In this document: positions 15,651 to 25,300 of the stretch, piece after piece | How positions within the stretch are numbered: the first letter of the stretch is position 1 | How the letters are laid out: each line of letters opens with the position of its first letter | From: Actinomycetota bacterium | GTDB taxonomy: Bacteria > Actinomycetota > Actinomycetes > Streptosporangiales > Streptosporangiaceae | Assembly (NCBI GenBank): GCA_027314515.1 | Contig: DAHVAR010000243.1 | Coordinates: 1-37,588, forward strand | DNA length: 37,588 nucleotides | Reading direction: 5' to 3' | Made by a program: the position numbers and the translations under genes | Notes under the pieces: generated by a model | What the model was told of the DNA's origin: nothing | The model's input: only the letters and a program-made list of their open reading frames with translations | The model's database searches: none

Positions 15651-17819
15651 CTGGTCGCTGCTGTCCGGGCTAGCCTCGGCAGCCCCGGCCGGCTCGGCGG
15701 GTGCCCCGGCCATGGCCGACTGCTGGACCGAGCGGATCAGCAGCTGAGCGACATCCACGACCTCGAGCGACTCCTTTGCCTCCCCGGCGGCCTTCTTGGC
15801 GGCGACCGCGTCGCCGAGCATCACCAGGCAATACGGGCAGCCGGTAGAGATCGTGTCCGGATCCGTGCCGAGCGCCTCGTCGATCCGCTCGGTGTTGATC
15901 CGCTTGCCGATGCGCTCCTCCATCCACATCCGGGCGCCGCCGGCCCCGCAGCAGAATCCGCGTTCCTTGCACCGGTGCATTTCCTGCGCGCGCAGGCCGG
16001 GCACCTGCTCCATGATCTCCCGTGGCGGGGTGAACACCCGGTTGTGCCGGCCGAGGAAGCACGGGTCGTGGTAGGTGACCCTTTCCCCGATCGGAGTGAC
16101 CGGCTTGATCTTCCCGTCAGCGACGAGCTGCGCCAGAAGCTGCGTGTGATGGATGACCTCGTAGTCGCCGCCGAGCTGCGGGTACTCGCGCGCGATCGTG
16201 TTGAAGCAGTGCGGGCAGCTGGCCACGATCTTGCGTGCCCCGGCCTCGGTCAGCGTCTCGATGTTCTGCTGCGCCAGCATGCTGAAGACGAACTCGTTGC
16301 CGATCCGCCGCGCCGGGTCGCCCGTGCAGGTTTCCGCGGGGCCGAGCACGGCGAAGCTCACCCCGGCGGCGTGCAGCAACTGCGCGATCGCCTTGGTGGT
16401 CTTCTTCGCCCGGTCCTCCAGCGCGCCGGCACAGCCGACCCAGAACAGGTACTCCACGTCGGCACCGATCGCGCCTTCGACGACCGGCACCTCGAAGTCG
16501 AGTTCGCCGATCCAGTCGGTCCGCTTGCTGGCGCCCATGCCCCACGGGTCACCCTTGTTCTCAAGGTTCCGCAGCATCGTGCCGGCTTCGACCGGGAACG
16601 CGGATTCCACCAGCACCTGATGCCGCCGCATCCCGGTGATGTGGTCGATGTGCTCGATGTCGACCGGGCACTCCTCGACACACGCCCCGCAGTTGGTGCA
16701 CGACCAGAGCTCGTCAGGGTGGATGACGCCGCGGGACTCCTCGTCGCCGACGATCGGGCGGGCAGCCTCTGCCTTCGCTGACGCCGGGAGCGCCTCGCGG
16801 GCCTCGTCGGAACCGGCCAGCAGGTACGGCGCCTTGGCGAAGGCGTGATCGCGCAGCTCAAGGATGATCATCTTCGGTGAGAGCGGCTTGCCGGTCGCCC
16901 AGGCCGGGCACTGCGACTGGCAGCGGCCGCACTCGGTGCAGGTGGCCAGGTCGAGCATGGCCTTCCAGCTGAGATCCTCGACCTTGCCGATGCCGAAGAC
17001 ATCCTCGTCCGGATCAGCCTCCTCGAAGTCCAGCACCTTGCCGTTGGACCGCATCGGCTGCAACGGGCCGAGGCCGTTCGGACGTCGGGAGAAAAGCACG
17101 TTGACCGGCGCAATCGCGATGTGCAGGTGCTTGGAGTAGGTGACGAACACGCCGAAGGCCAGGATGACCGCGAGTTGCAGCAGGATGAACGTGGTCTCGA
17201 TGCCCTTGTTCGCCGCGCCCAGCGGGTGCAGCCAGTGCCCGACTATCTCGGAGGCGAAGGCACCGTGCGGATACGGGAAGTCACCGGTGTTGATCTGCGC
17301 GCCCCGGTAGATCAGCAAGGTGGCGACGACCAGGAAGATGCCGAGCAGCACTAGCCAGGCGGCGCCGGTATGTGAGCCGGCGAAACGGGACTTGCGCCCT
17401 TCCTTTTTAGGGTCGGACGTCAGTCGGATCACGGTAAAGGTGATAATTCCGGCGAGCACCGCGACGGCGAACAGGTCTTCGATGAAACCCACCCAGGCCC
17501 AGGTGCCAATCGCCGCGATCGCGAAGTGCTTGCTGAACAGCGCTCCGTAGGCCTCGATGATCGTGAGCAGCAGCACGATGAAGCCCCAGAAGGTGAACGC
17601 ATGTGCCAGCCCCGGCACCGACCACTGCAGCAACTTCCGCTGCCCTATCACCTCGGTCACCTGTGTCTGCGCGCCCCGGCCCGGGTGCTCGCGCAACGCC
17701 GCCACCCGCTCGGGGGCCGGCTGCCCAGTGCGGCCGAGGCGGTATAGCCAGAACATGCGGCGACCGGCTATCGCGCCCGCGACGACCGTCAGGGCCAGTC
17801 CGACGATGATCCGCAGCAC
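15645..17819 (-). CDS. membrane Fe-S reductase, EtfD / HdrD-GlpC-like
   Basis: This 724-residue protein has five or six N-terminal membrane helices (about 1-235), resembling a nitrate reductase γ/HdrE-type quinone-linked module. Two [4Fe-4S] motifs follow: C294, C297, C300, C304 (CTECGRCQSQC) and C374, C377, C380, C384 (CTNCGACVEEC). Two cysteine-rich CCG domains come next, with VGCAGALEDRAKK, SCPHCFNTI, YHDPCFLGRHN, CKERGFCCGAGGARMW and GCPYC. This architecture matches the mycobacterial EtfD type (Rv0338c), which passes electrons from electron-transfer flavoprotein during fatty-acid oxidation to menaquinone; that role is inferred. GTG 17819 is chosen because GGAGG lies eight bases upstream. 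The open frame extends to 17924 without a ribosome-binding site. It ends in a bidirectional terminator. Confidence 0.85.
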   Translation of the reverse strand: MLRIIVGLALTVVAGAIAGRRMFWLYRLGRTGQPAPERVAALREHPGRGAQTQVTEVIGQRKLLQWSVPGLAHAFTFWGFIVLLLTIIEAYGALFSKHFAIAAIGTWAWVGFIEDLFAVAVLAGIITFTVIRLTSDPKKEGRKSRFAGSHTGAAWLVLLGIFLVVATLLIYRGAQINTGDFPYPHGAFASEIVGHWLHPLGAANKGIETTFILLQLAVILAFGVFVTYSKHLHIAIAPVNVLFSRRPNGLGPLQPMRSNGKVLDFEEADPDEDVFGIGKVEDLSWKAMLDLATCTECGRCQSQCPAWATGKPLSPKMIILELRDHAFAKAPYLLAGSDEAREALPASAKAEAARPIVGDEESRGVIHPDELWSCTNCGACVEECPVDIEHIDHITGMRRHQVLVESAFPVEAGTMLRNLENKGDPWGMGASKRTDWIGELDFEVPVVEGAIGADVEYLFWVGCAGALEDRAKKTTKAIAQLLHAAGVSFAVLGPAETCTGDPARRIGNEFVFSMLAQQNIETLTEAGARKIVASCPHCFNTIAREYPQLGGDYEVIHHTQLLAQLVADGKIKPVTPIGERVTYHDPCFLGRHNRVFTPPREIMEQVPGLRAQEMHRCKERGFCCGAGGARMWMEERIGKRINTERIDEALGTDPDTISTGCPYCLVMLGDAVAAKKAAGEAKESLEVVDVAQLLIRSVQQSAMAGAPAEPAGAAEASPDSSDQA

Positions 17820-17850
17820 CAAAGCAACCTCCAGGTATGCAATGGGTGAC

Positions 17851-17856
17851 AGCGTA
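17851..17856 (-). promoter_or_regulatory. -10 element candidate for the EtfD-like gene
   Basis: TACGCT on the minus strand would give a leader of about 25 bases containing the GGAGG ribosome-binding site before GTG 17819. Confidence 0.35.
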
Positions 17857-17955
17857 CGCGGAAACGACGTGGCGCTGACCTGGGGGGAGGACAGCTGGCC
17901 TCGCGGCTCCGGGGCCGGGCTCAACGTTCGGTACGGCTTGCTGCTTAAGTCTCAC

Positions 17956-17961
17956 TAGGGT
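17956..17961 (+). promoter_or_regulatory. -10 element candidate for first PIG-V-like gene
   Basis: TAGGGT lies 33 bases before GTG 17995. It is followed by a small hairpin, TTCAG-AACG-CTGAA (17963-17976), and the ribosome-binding site AGGAGA. No clear -35 element is seen. Confidence 0.35.
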
Positions 17962-17994
17962 ATTCAGAACGCTGAAACCTCACCTAGGAGATCA

Positions 17995-19263
17995 GTGAGC
18001 GCTACGGTCGCCGCCAAGCACGGCACGGATCGTCCCGCCTGGCGGCAGGCCCGGCTGCACAGCCTGCGCGAGTGGCTGCCGGCGCTGCGCTACTGCGCCG
18101 TTGTCTACCTGGCCGTGCGCATCGCCCTGTTCCTGCTCGCGGCCGCCGCCTGGGGCCTGACCAGGGAACAACAGTCCTCCATGCCGAACGGGCAGCCGCT
18201 GCCGCTGACCAACGGCTGGCACAACATCTTCACTGACTGGGACAAGCTGGACGCGAACTGGTTCCTGTACATCGCCAAGACCGGATACAGCGACCACAAC
18301 GCCACGGCTGCCTTCTACCCTGGCTACCCAATGCTGGTGCGGCTCGTCGGCTATCTGTGCTTCGGCCACCTGCTGCTCGCCGCCTACCTGGTGTCTAATG
18401 TGGCGCTGCTGGCAGCCCTGATCCTGCTCTACCGGCTGTCCGAGCGCGAGTACGACCAGGCGACGGCCCGCCGCGCAGTGCTCTACCTCGCCATCTTCCC
18501 GACAGCCGCGTTCCTGTTCGGCCTCTACTCCGAGTCGCTGTTCCTGCTGGCCGCGGTGGGCGCCTTCTACCTCGCCAGGTGCGGGCACTGGTGGTGGGCC
18601 GGCTTGGTCGGCATCGGAGCCACGCTGGACCGCAGCATCGGCGTCGTAGTAGCGCTGGCGCTGGCGGTCGAGGCCGTCCACCAGACCATCGAGGACCGCC
18701 GCCGCGGGGCTCCGGCCACCGATTCGCCCGGCCGGTTCACGGCCACCTCGGTCAGGCTGGCGGGCAGGTTCGCCGCCAGCGCCACCCCGCTCGCCGGAAC
18801 CGTCGGCTATCTGCTGTTCTGGCAGTTGCGCTACCACGACTGGGCCCGCTCGATTACCCTCCAGAAGACGCATTGGCACCGCGTGTTCAGCCTGCCGTGG
18901 GAGACGCTCTGGCGCGGTCTCACCCTGGCAGCGTCGCACGCTCTGGTGGGCGATAACGCGCGGTGGACCTTCGACCTCGTCTTCGTCGCGGCCGGACTGG
19001 CGCTGGCCATCTGGGTCGCCGTCCGGACCCGCCCCGCCTACGCCGTCTACACCTGGGGAAGCATCGTGCTCTTCATGACTGAGGCTGTGCCGGGCCGGCC
19101 GCTGGAGAGCGATCCCCGGTTCCTTGTGACCGTATTCCCGCTGGTCTGGGCGCTGGCCCGGCTGGGACGGCGGCCGGGCTGGCACGAGGGCGTGGTCGCG
19201 GTCTGCGCCGCGTCGATGGCGATCGTGTCCTGGCTGTTCCTCACCACGCAGCTAGTCTTCTGA
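17995..19263 (+). CDS. PIG-V-like GT-C membrane mannosyltransferase (copy 1)
   Basis: This 422-residue polytopic protein has about 9-10 hydrophobic helices. The family signature lies after helix 1: TDWDKLDANWFLYIAKTGY, equivalent to the W-D-S-x-W/Y...A-x-x-GY motif of PIG-V/GPI mannosyltransferase II. AAFYPGYPMLVR and YSESLFLL follow. Such GT-C enzymes use polyprenyl-phosphate-linked mannose on the outer face of the membrane, and bacterial members are thought to build lipoglycans or glycoproteins. The signature RSxG is preceded by Asp (LDRSIG) where copy 2 has Thr (LTRSAG). GTG 17995 has AGGAGA four bases upstream, and copy 2 starts with the same VSATV. It is very similar to the gene at 20994, with a GT87-like gene between them. 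The acceptor is unknown. Confidence 0.82.
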   Translation: MSATVAAKHGTDRPAWRQARLHSLREWLPALRYCAVVYLAVRIALFLLAAAAWGLTREQQSSMPNGQPLPLTNGWHNIFTDWDKLDANWFLYIAKTGYSDHNATAAFYPGYPMLVRLVGYLCFGHLLLAAYLVSNVALLAALILLYRLSEREYDQATARRAVLYLAIFPTAAFLFGLYSESLFLLAAVGAFYLARCGHWWWAGLVGIGATLDRSIGVVVALALAVEAVHQTIEDRRRGAPATDSPGRFTATSVRLAGRFAASATPLAGTVGYLLFWQLRYHDWARSITLQKTHWHRVFSLPWETLWRGLTLAASHALVGDNARWTFDLVFVAAGLALAIWVAVRTRPAYAVYTWGSIVLFMTEAVPGRPLESDPRFLVTVFPLVWALARLGRRPGWHEGVVAVCAASMAIVSWLFLTTQLVF

Positions 19264-19265
19264 TT

Positions 19266-19293
19266 AGGCTCTTTTGACTCGGCTCTTTCGACT
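19266..19293 (+). repeat. short direct repeat after PIG-V copy 1
   Basis: GGCTCTTTTGACTC is followed immediately by GGCTCTTTCGACT, just after the stop codon. The approximate span is given; the function is unknown. Confidence 0.5.
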
Positions 19294-19443
19294 GGGCGGG
19301 CCGTCATCAACTGACTGCCGGAGCGGCTAGCCTGATTCGCGCGCCAGTGAAGAGCCCGCGGCCGCCTGGGCAGCGGGATCACGACTTACCGGCCGAGTCC
19401 AGCTCATGCTGGGTAACGACGGGCAATCTCGGAGCGAGCGGAG

Positions 19444-20847
19444 ATGATGGGCGAGCAGGCCTGGCGGGGAGCATCGGTGGAGCCAGCATCCGCGCCCTCC
19501 GATCCGCGCGGCTCAGGTGCTTCGATCGGCCGCTGGGCGGCGCTGGGCGGCTCGGGCATCGTCCTCGTGCTCGCCAGCCTGCTGGCCGCTGGCCTGGCCT
19601 TCGGAGCCAAGCAGGCCTGCCGGACCGGTGCCTGGAACTTCGGCGTCGCGCAGTACCAGGCGCATTGCTACACCGATATCTATCCGCTGTACTTCGACGA
19701 GGGCCTGAGCGCGGGCAAGATTCCTTACCTCGACCATCACGTCGAGTACCCGGTGCTCATCGGCGCGGTCATGCAGGGGGCAGCGTGGATCGTCCGGTCC
19801 ATCAGCAACCCCTACGTCAGGGGCCTGCAATTCTTCGACGTCACCGTCGCCGTTCTTGCCCTCTTCCTGGTCGTCGGCGTGCTCGCCACGGCGTGCTGCG
19901 CAGGCCCGGCCCGGCGGTGGACAGCCCTGCTGGTGGCACTTTCCCCGGCACTGATCCTGGCTGCCTTCATCAACTGGGACCTGATCGCGATGGGCCTGAT
20001 GATGATGGCCCTTGCCGCCTGGGCGGCACGCCGTCCGGTCCTGGCCGGAGTGCTGCTCGGCCTGGCGATAGCCACCAAGTTCTACCCGGTCCTGGTGTTG
20101 TGGCCGCTGCTCCTGCTCTGCCTGCGGGCCGGCCGGATGCGGGCGTTCTGGCAGACCACCGGCTCGGCAGCGCTGGCCTGGCTGGTAGTGAACCTTCCGG
20201 TGGCCATCATCGCCCCGAGCGGGTGGGCGACGTTCTACGTCTACAGCAGTAAGCGGGGCGCCGACTGGGGCTGCATCTACTTCTTCTTCCAGCACATGCA
20301 CTGGCCGGGGATCGGCACGTCCTCGGTCCCGGCACTCAACCTCATGTCGGGCGCCGCGTTCGCGGTGGCGTGCGGCGCGATCGGGCTGCTGGCCCTGGCC
20401 GCGCCACGGCGGCCGCGGCTGGCGCAGCTGATCTTCCTGACCACCGCCGCGTTCCTGCTGACGAACAAGGTCTGGTCGCCGCAGTACGTCGTCTGGCTCG
20501 TTCCCCTTGTCGTGCTCGCCCGGCCCAAGATCGGCGGCTACCTGGTCTGGCAGGCTGCCGAGGTCGGTTATTTCTACGCGATCTGGGGCTACCTCATCAC
20601 CGTGATCGAAGGCGACCGGTACCCGGGCGCGATCAGCAGCGCCCTGTACTTCACTTCGGTTCTGGCCCGCTTCGGCACCGTCGCGCTGCTGTCCGGCCTG
20701 GTGGTGTCCGAGGTGCTACGGCCCGGCCGGGACGTGGTCCGGTCCGCGGGCGTCGATGACCCGGCCGGGGGCGTGCTATCTGACGCGCCGGACGTATTGC
20801 TGCTGCGGGGCGGCCTGCGGCGGCGCCGCCCGCTCACCGCTGCCTAA
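19444..20847 (+). CDS. GT87/DUF2029-like polyprenyl-phosphate-mannose mannosyltransferase
   Basis: This 467-residue protein has about ten membrane helices. Helix 1 (about 33-55) is followed by an extracytoplasmic loop with TDIYPLYFDEGLSAGKIPYLDHHVEYPVL. The YxD/E...EYPP-like block with a catalytic acidic residue is typical of GT87 (DUF2029) and related GT-C enzymes. The segment INWDLIAMGLMMMALAAW and ATKFYPVLVLWPL are further family-like signatures (NWD and KxYP). GT87 enzymes extend mannans, as in mycobacterial lipomannan. ATG 19444 is chosen with GGAG nine bases upstream; ATG 19447 is possible. It lies between two PIG-V-like paralogues on the same strand, which suggests a shared glycan pathway. 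The last 40 residues are Arg-rich and probably cytoplasmic. Confidence 0.78.
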   Translation: MMGEQAWRGASVEPASAPSDPRGSGASIGRWAALGGSGIVLVLASLLAAGLAFGAKQACRTGAWNFGVAQYQAHCYTDIYPLYFDEGLSAGKIPYLDHHVEYPVLIGAVMQGAAWIVRSISNPYVRGLQFFDVTVAVLALFLVVGVLATACCAGPARRWTALLVALSPALILAAFINWDLIAMGLMMMALAAWAARRPVLAGVLLGLAIATKFYPVLVLWPLLLLCLRAGRMRAFWQTTGSAALAWLVVNLPVAIIAPSGWATFYVYSSKRGADWGCIYFFFQHMHWPGIGTSSVPALNLMSGAAFAVACGAIGLLALAAPRRPRLAQLIFLTTAAFLLTNKVWSPQYVVWLVPLVVLARPKIGGYLVWQAAEVGYFYAIWGYLITVIEGDRYPGAISSALYFTSVLARFGTVALLSGLVVSEVLRPGRDVVRSAGVDDPAGGVLSDAPDVLLLRGGLRRRRPLTAA

Positions 20848-20854
20848 GCGCTGG

Positions 20855-20899
20855 GCGGCCTCGCCTGGCAGCAGCGAGCGGCCTCGCCTGGCAGCAGCG
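20855..20899 (+). repeat. two 22-bp direct repeats
   Basis: Two identical 22-bp units beginning GCGGCCTCGCCTGGC lie at 20855-20876 and 20878-20899, one base apart, directly after the GT87-like gene. No coding or hairpin role is visible. Confidence 0.8.
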
Positions 20900-20993
20900 C
20901 GCCGGCGGCCATATCGGATCTGGGCTCCAGCGTTGGTCGGTTTTGCGTACTGTGTGAGGGCGTCATGTGCTCCGCAGTGAGGAGAGGCCGGCC

Positions 20994-22259
20994 GTGAGCG
21001 CCACAGTGAGCCCGAGGTTCCGCGCGCCGCGTGCCGTCCGCCGAGCAGGCCGGATGCCGCGCCTTCAGGAGGCCTGGCGGCCCGCTGTCAGGTATTGCGC
21101 TGCCGTCTATCTAGCCATACGCCTGGGGCTGTTCCTGCTTAGCGCCGCCGCCTGGGGGCTGACCAGCGAACGTGCCTCGGTCGAGCCGAACGGCAAGTTC
21201 GTCACCTTGACCAATGGGTGGCACAACGCGATTACCGGCTGGAACAAATGGGACTCGCTGTGGTTCCTGCATATCGCCCAGCACGGCTACAGCCCTGCCG
21301 ACGCAAGCTCGGCGTTCTTCCCGGCATACCCAATGCTGATCCGTCTCGTCGGCTACCTGTGTTTCGGGCATCTGCTCGTTGCCGCCTACATAGTCTCCAA
21401 CGGCGCACTGCTCGCTGCGCTCATCGTGCTCTACCGGCTGACCGAACGTGAGCACGACACTGGCACCGCGCGGCGCGCCGTCCTGTACCTGTCCTTGTTC
21501 CCGACGGCATTCTTCCTGTTCGACACCTACTCCGAGGCGCTCTTCCTGCTGGCATGCGTTGCCAGCTTCGCGCTTGCGCGGCAGCGCCGGTGGGGCTGGG
21601 CCGCGGTTGCCGGGATCGGCGCAACCCTGACCCGCAGCGCCGGGGTGGCCGTCGTTCTCGCGCTGGCTGCCGAGGCCGTGCATCAGGCGATCGAAGATCG
21701 CAGGGCCGGGGTGCTGCCCTCGTCAGCCGCATCAGGCCCGCTGCTGGGGGTCCTCGTGCGCAGGCTCACCGCCAGCGTGGTTCCACTGGCCGGCATCGGC
21801 GGCTATCTGCTCTTCTGGCAGGTGCGGTTCGGTGACTGGTACCGGCCGATCGCCGTGCAGAAGATCTACTGGGACCACGTGTTCAGCCCGCCGTGGCGCA
21901 CGCTCTGGGAGGGCATGACGCTGGCGTTGCGGTACGGACCCGACGGCGGGGTGGGCTGGCTGACGCTGGACTTTGTGCTCGTGGCGGTCGGATTGCTGCT
22001 CGCCGTCTGGGTGACGTTCCGCACCCGCCCGGTCTATGCCGTCTACACCTGGGCCAGCATTCTCTTCTTCCTGAGTGTGGCGTGGGCGGGAAGGCCGCTG
22101 ATGAGCGACCCCCGTTACCTAGTGCCCATCTTCCCGCTGGTCTGGCCGCTGGCCCGATTCGGCGACAAGCCCGGCCGCCACGAAGCCATCGTGGCCGTAT
22201 CTGCGGCGTCCATGGCAATCGTCGGCTGGCTCTTCGTGTCTTCGACGCTGATCTTCTGA
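20994..22259 (+). CDS. PIG-V-like GT-C membrane mannosyltransferase (copy 2)
   Basis: This 421-residue polytopic paralogue of the protein at 17995 aligns almost end to end with it. The catalytic-loop motif is GWNKWDSLWFLHIAQHGY, closer to the family consensus than copy 1. SAFFPAYPMLIRLVGYLC, YSEALFLLA, LTRSAG and SDPRYLVPIFPLVW follow. It should transfer mannose from a polyprenyl-phosphate donor on the outer side of the membrane. GTG 20994 is chosen because GGAGAGG lies six bases upstream and the first residues (VSATV) match copy 1. The open frame begins at 20967. It is the last gene of the three-gene glycosyltransferase group and is followed, after 45 bases, by the dnaK control region. Confidence 0.82.
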   Translation: MSATVSPRFRAPRAVRRAGRMPRLQEAWRPAVRYCAAVYLAIRLGLFLLSAAAWGLTSERASVEPNGKFVTLTNGWHNAITGWNKWDSLWFLHIAQHGYSPADASSAFFPAYPMLIRLVGYLCFGHLLVAAYIVSNGALLAALIVLYRLTEREHDTGTARRAVLYLSLFPTAFFLFDTYSEALFLLACVASFALARQRRWGWAAVAGIGATLTRSAGVAVVLALAAEAVHQAIEDRRAGVLPSSAASGPLLGVLVRRLTASVVPLAGIGGYLLFWQVRFGDWYRPIAVQKIYWDHVFSPPWRTLWEGMTLALRYGPDGGVGWLTLDFVLVAVGLLLAVWVTFRTRPVYAVYTWASILFFLSVAWAGRPLMSDPRYLVPIFPLVWPLARFGDKPGRHEAIVAVSAASMAIVGWLFVSSTLIF

Positions 22260-22303
22260 TCCAGTGCCGCTGACCGGCGGCTCCTCGTCGTGCCGGAAAT
22301 AAA

Positions 22304-22326
22304 AGTTGAGCCTGGTACGCTCAACT
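22304..22326. promoter_or_regulatory. HAIR operator 1 (HspR-binding inverted repeat)
   Basis: AGTTGAGC-N7-GCTCAACT is a perfect 8-bp inverted repeat with the seven-base spacer of the HspR-associated inverted repeat (consensus CTTGAGT-N7-ACTCAAG). It sits upstream of the candidate dnaK -35 element. Confidence 0.85.
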
Positions 22327-22329
22327 GAT

Positions 22330-22358
22330 TTGCCAACCTCTCGGTCGGCTGGCAGACT
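22330..22358 (+). promoter_or_regulatory. dnaK promoter candidate
   Basis: TTGCCA (22330-22335), 17 bases, CAGACT (22353-22358). It is flanked by the two HAIR sites, and the second one overlaps the -10 hexamer. Bound HspR would therefore block RNA polymerase directly. Confidence 0.6.
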
Positions 22359-22377
22359 TGAGCGGTCAGGACTCAAT
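22357..22377. promoter_or_regulatory. HAIR operator 2 (HspR-binding inverted repeat)
   Basis: CTTGAGC-N7-ACTCAAT matches six of seven consensus positions in each half. It overlaps the candidate -10 and the expected transcription start, 35 bases before the dnaK ATG. Confidence 0.85.
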
Positions 22378-22411
22378 CTTTCAGTACGAGACGAAACCAA
22401 GGACAGGACAC

Positions 22412-24279
<1,868 letters not shown>

Positions 24280-24280
<1 letters not shown>

Positions 24281-25227
24281 TGAGGTCCGACGAGGAGAGC
24301 CAGGGACCGGTCATTCGCGATCGACGGCGAATCGATCCGGCAACCGGCCAGGTACGAGATACCGGCGACCCCGGCCCGCGGCGCGGGCCGGCTCCGGCCG
24401 GGGCACAGCCGGGGTCCGGCAGGCACTCAGCGGCCCGGCCGGGCGGCCCGGCCGCCGGTGCGGCGAGTTCGCCGCAGCCGGCCGACGGCCGCGATGCCGG
24501 CGAGAAGGACCGGGCAGCCGGAGGCCGGCCGGATACAGCCAACGGGGCGGCGAGTTCAGCGGCCACCAGCGGGACGGCACCCGAAACCGCGGATGCCGCA
24601 GGCGCGCAGGCGATCGCGACGCTGGCCGAGCGCACGGCTGACTTGCAGCGGCTGCAGGCGGAGTACGCCAACTACCGCAAGCGGGTCGAGCGCGACCGGC
24701 TGGCCGTGCGGGAGCAGGCGCTGGCGAACGTGCTGAACGAGCTGCTTCCGGTGCTCGATGACATCGGCCGGGCACGCGAGCACGGCGAGCTGACCGGCGG
24801 CTTCAAGTCAGTTGGCGAGTCGCTGGAAAGCGTGGCGTTCAAGCTGGGCCTGACGCCCTTCGGGGAGAGCGGCGATCCGTTCGACCCGACGCTGCACGAG
24901 GCGCTGCTGCACTCCTATTCAGCCGACGTCACGGAGCCGACGGCGGTGCAGATCCTGCAGCCTGGCTACAAGGTCGGCGAGCGGATCATCCGGCCGGCCA
25001 GGGTAGCCGTCGCCGAGCCGGGCGGCGATGCGTCCGGCGAAGCCGTGGTCGATTCCGCCGGAGTCAGCCCCGCCGACGGTGACGAGACAGCCGACGGTGA
25101 CGAGACAGCCGACGGTGGCGAGACAGCCGACGGTGGCGAGACAGCCGACGGTGGCGAGACTGCCGACGGTGGCGAGACTGCCGACGGTGGCGACGCCAGC
25201 GCGGGCGATGGGACTGGCGAACGGTGA
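24280..25227 (+). CDS. grpE: nucleotide exchange factor GrpE, extended
   Basis: GrpE accelerates ADP release from DnaK. At 315 residues this copy is much longer than the usual 200 or so. The N-terminal ~105 residues are Pro/Gly/Ala-rich and disordered after VIRDRRRIDPATGQVR, a motif common in actinobacterial GrpE. The conserved part (about 106-247) has the coiled coil LQRLQAEYANYRKRVERDR and NELLPVLDDIGRAREHGEL. It also has the β-domain signature DPTLHEALLHSYS and ILQPGYKVGERIIRPARV. The last ~65 residues are acidic and built of ADGGET/ADGDET hexapeptides from an 18-bp tandem repeat. ATG 24280 overlaps the dnaK stop (TGATG), giving translational coupling. The repeat tail lies outside the DnaK-binding fold and may vary between strains. 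Confidence 0.95.
25072..25197 (+). repeat. seven 18-bp tandem repeats at the grpE 3' end
   Basis: Six near-identical units of GCCGACGGTGRCGAGACW and a diverged seventh run from 25072 to 25197. They stay in frame and encode A-D-G-D/G-E-T hexapeptides. Units 1-2 carry GAC, units 3-7 GGC, and units 5-6 end in T, a graded pattern suggesting stepwise duplication. Confidence 0.92.
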
Positions 25228-25300
25228 GTTCCGGAGCCGGGCGGGCCGGCTCAACCGCCCGCCCGGCTCCGGCAGCTAATTAGATCCCGAGAGAGGCCCG

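Noticed and set aside
25072-25197. CRISPR-like array
   Set aside because: Units are contiguous 18-mers without spacers, in frame inside grpE; this is a coding tandem repeat.
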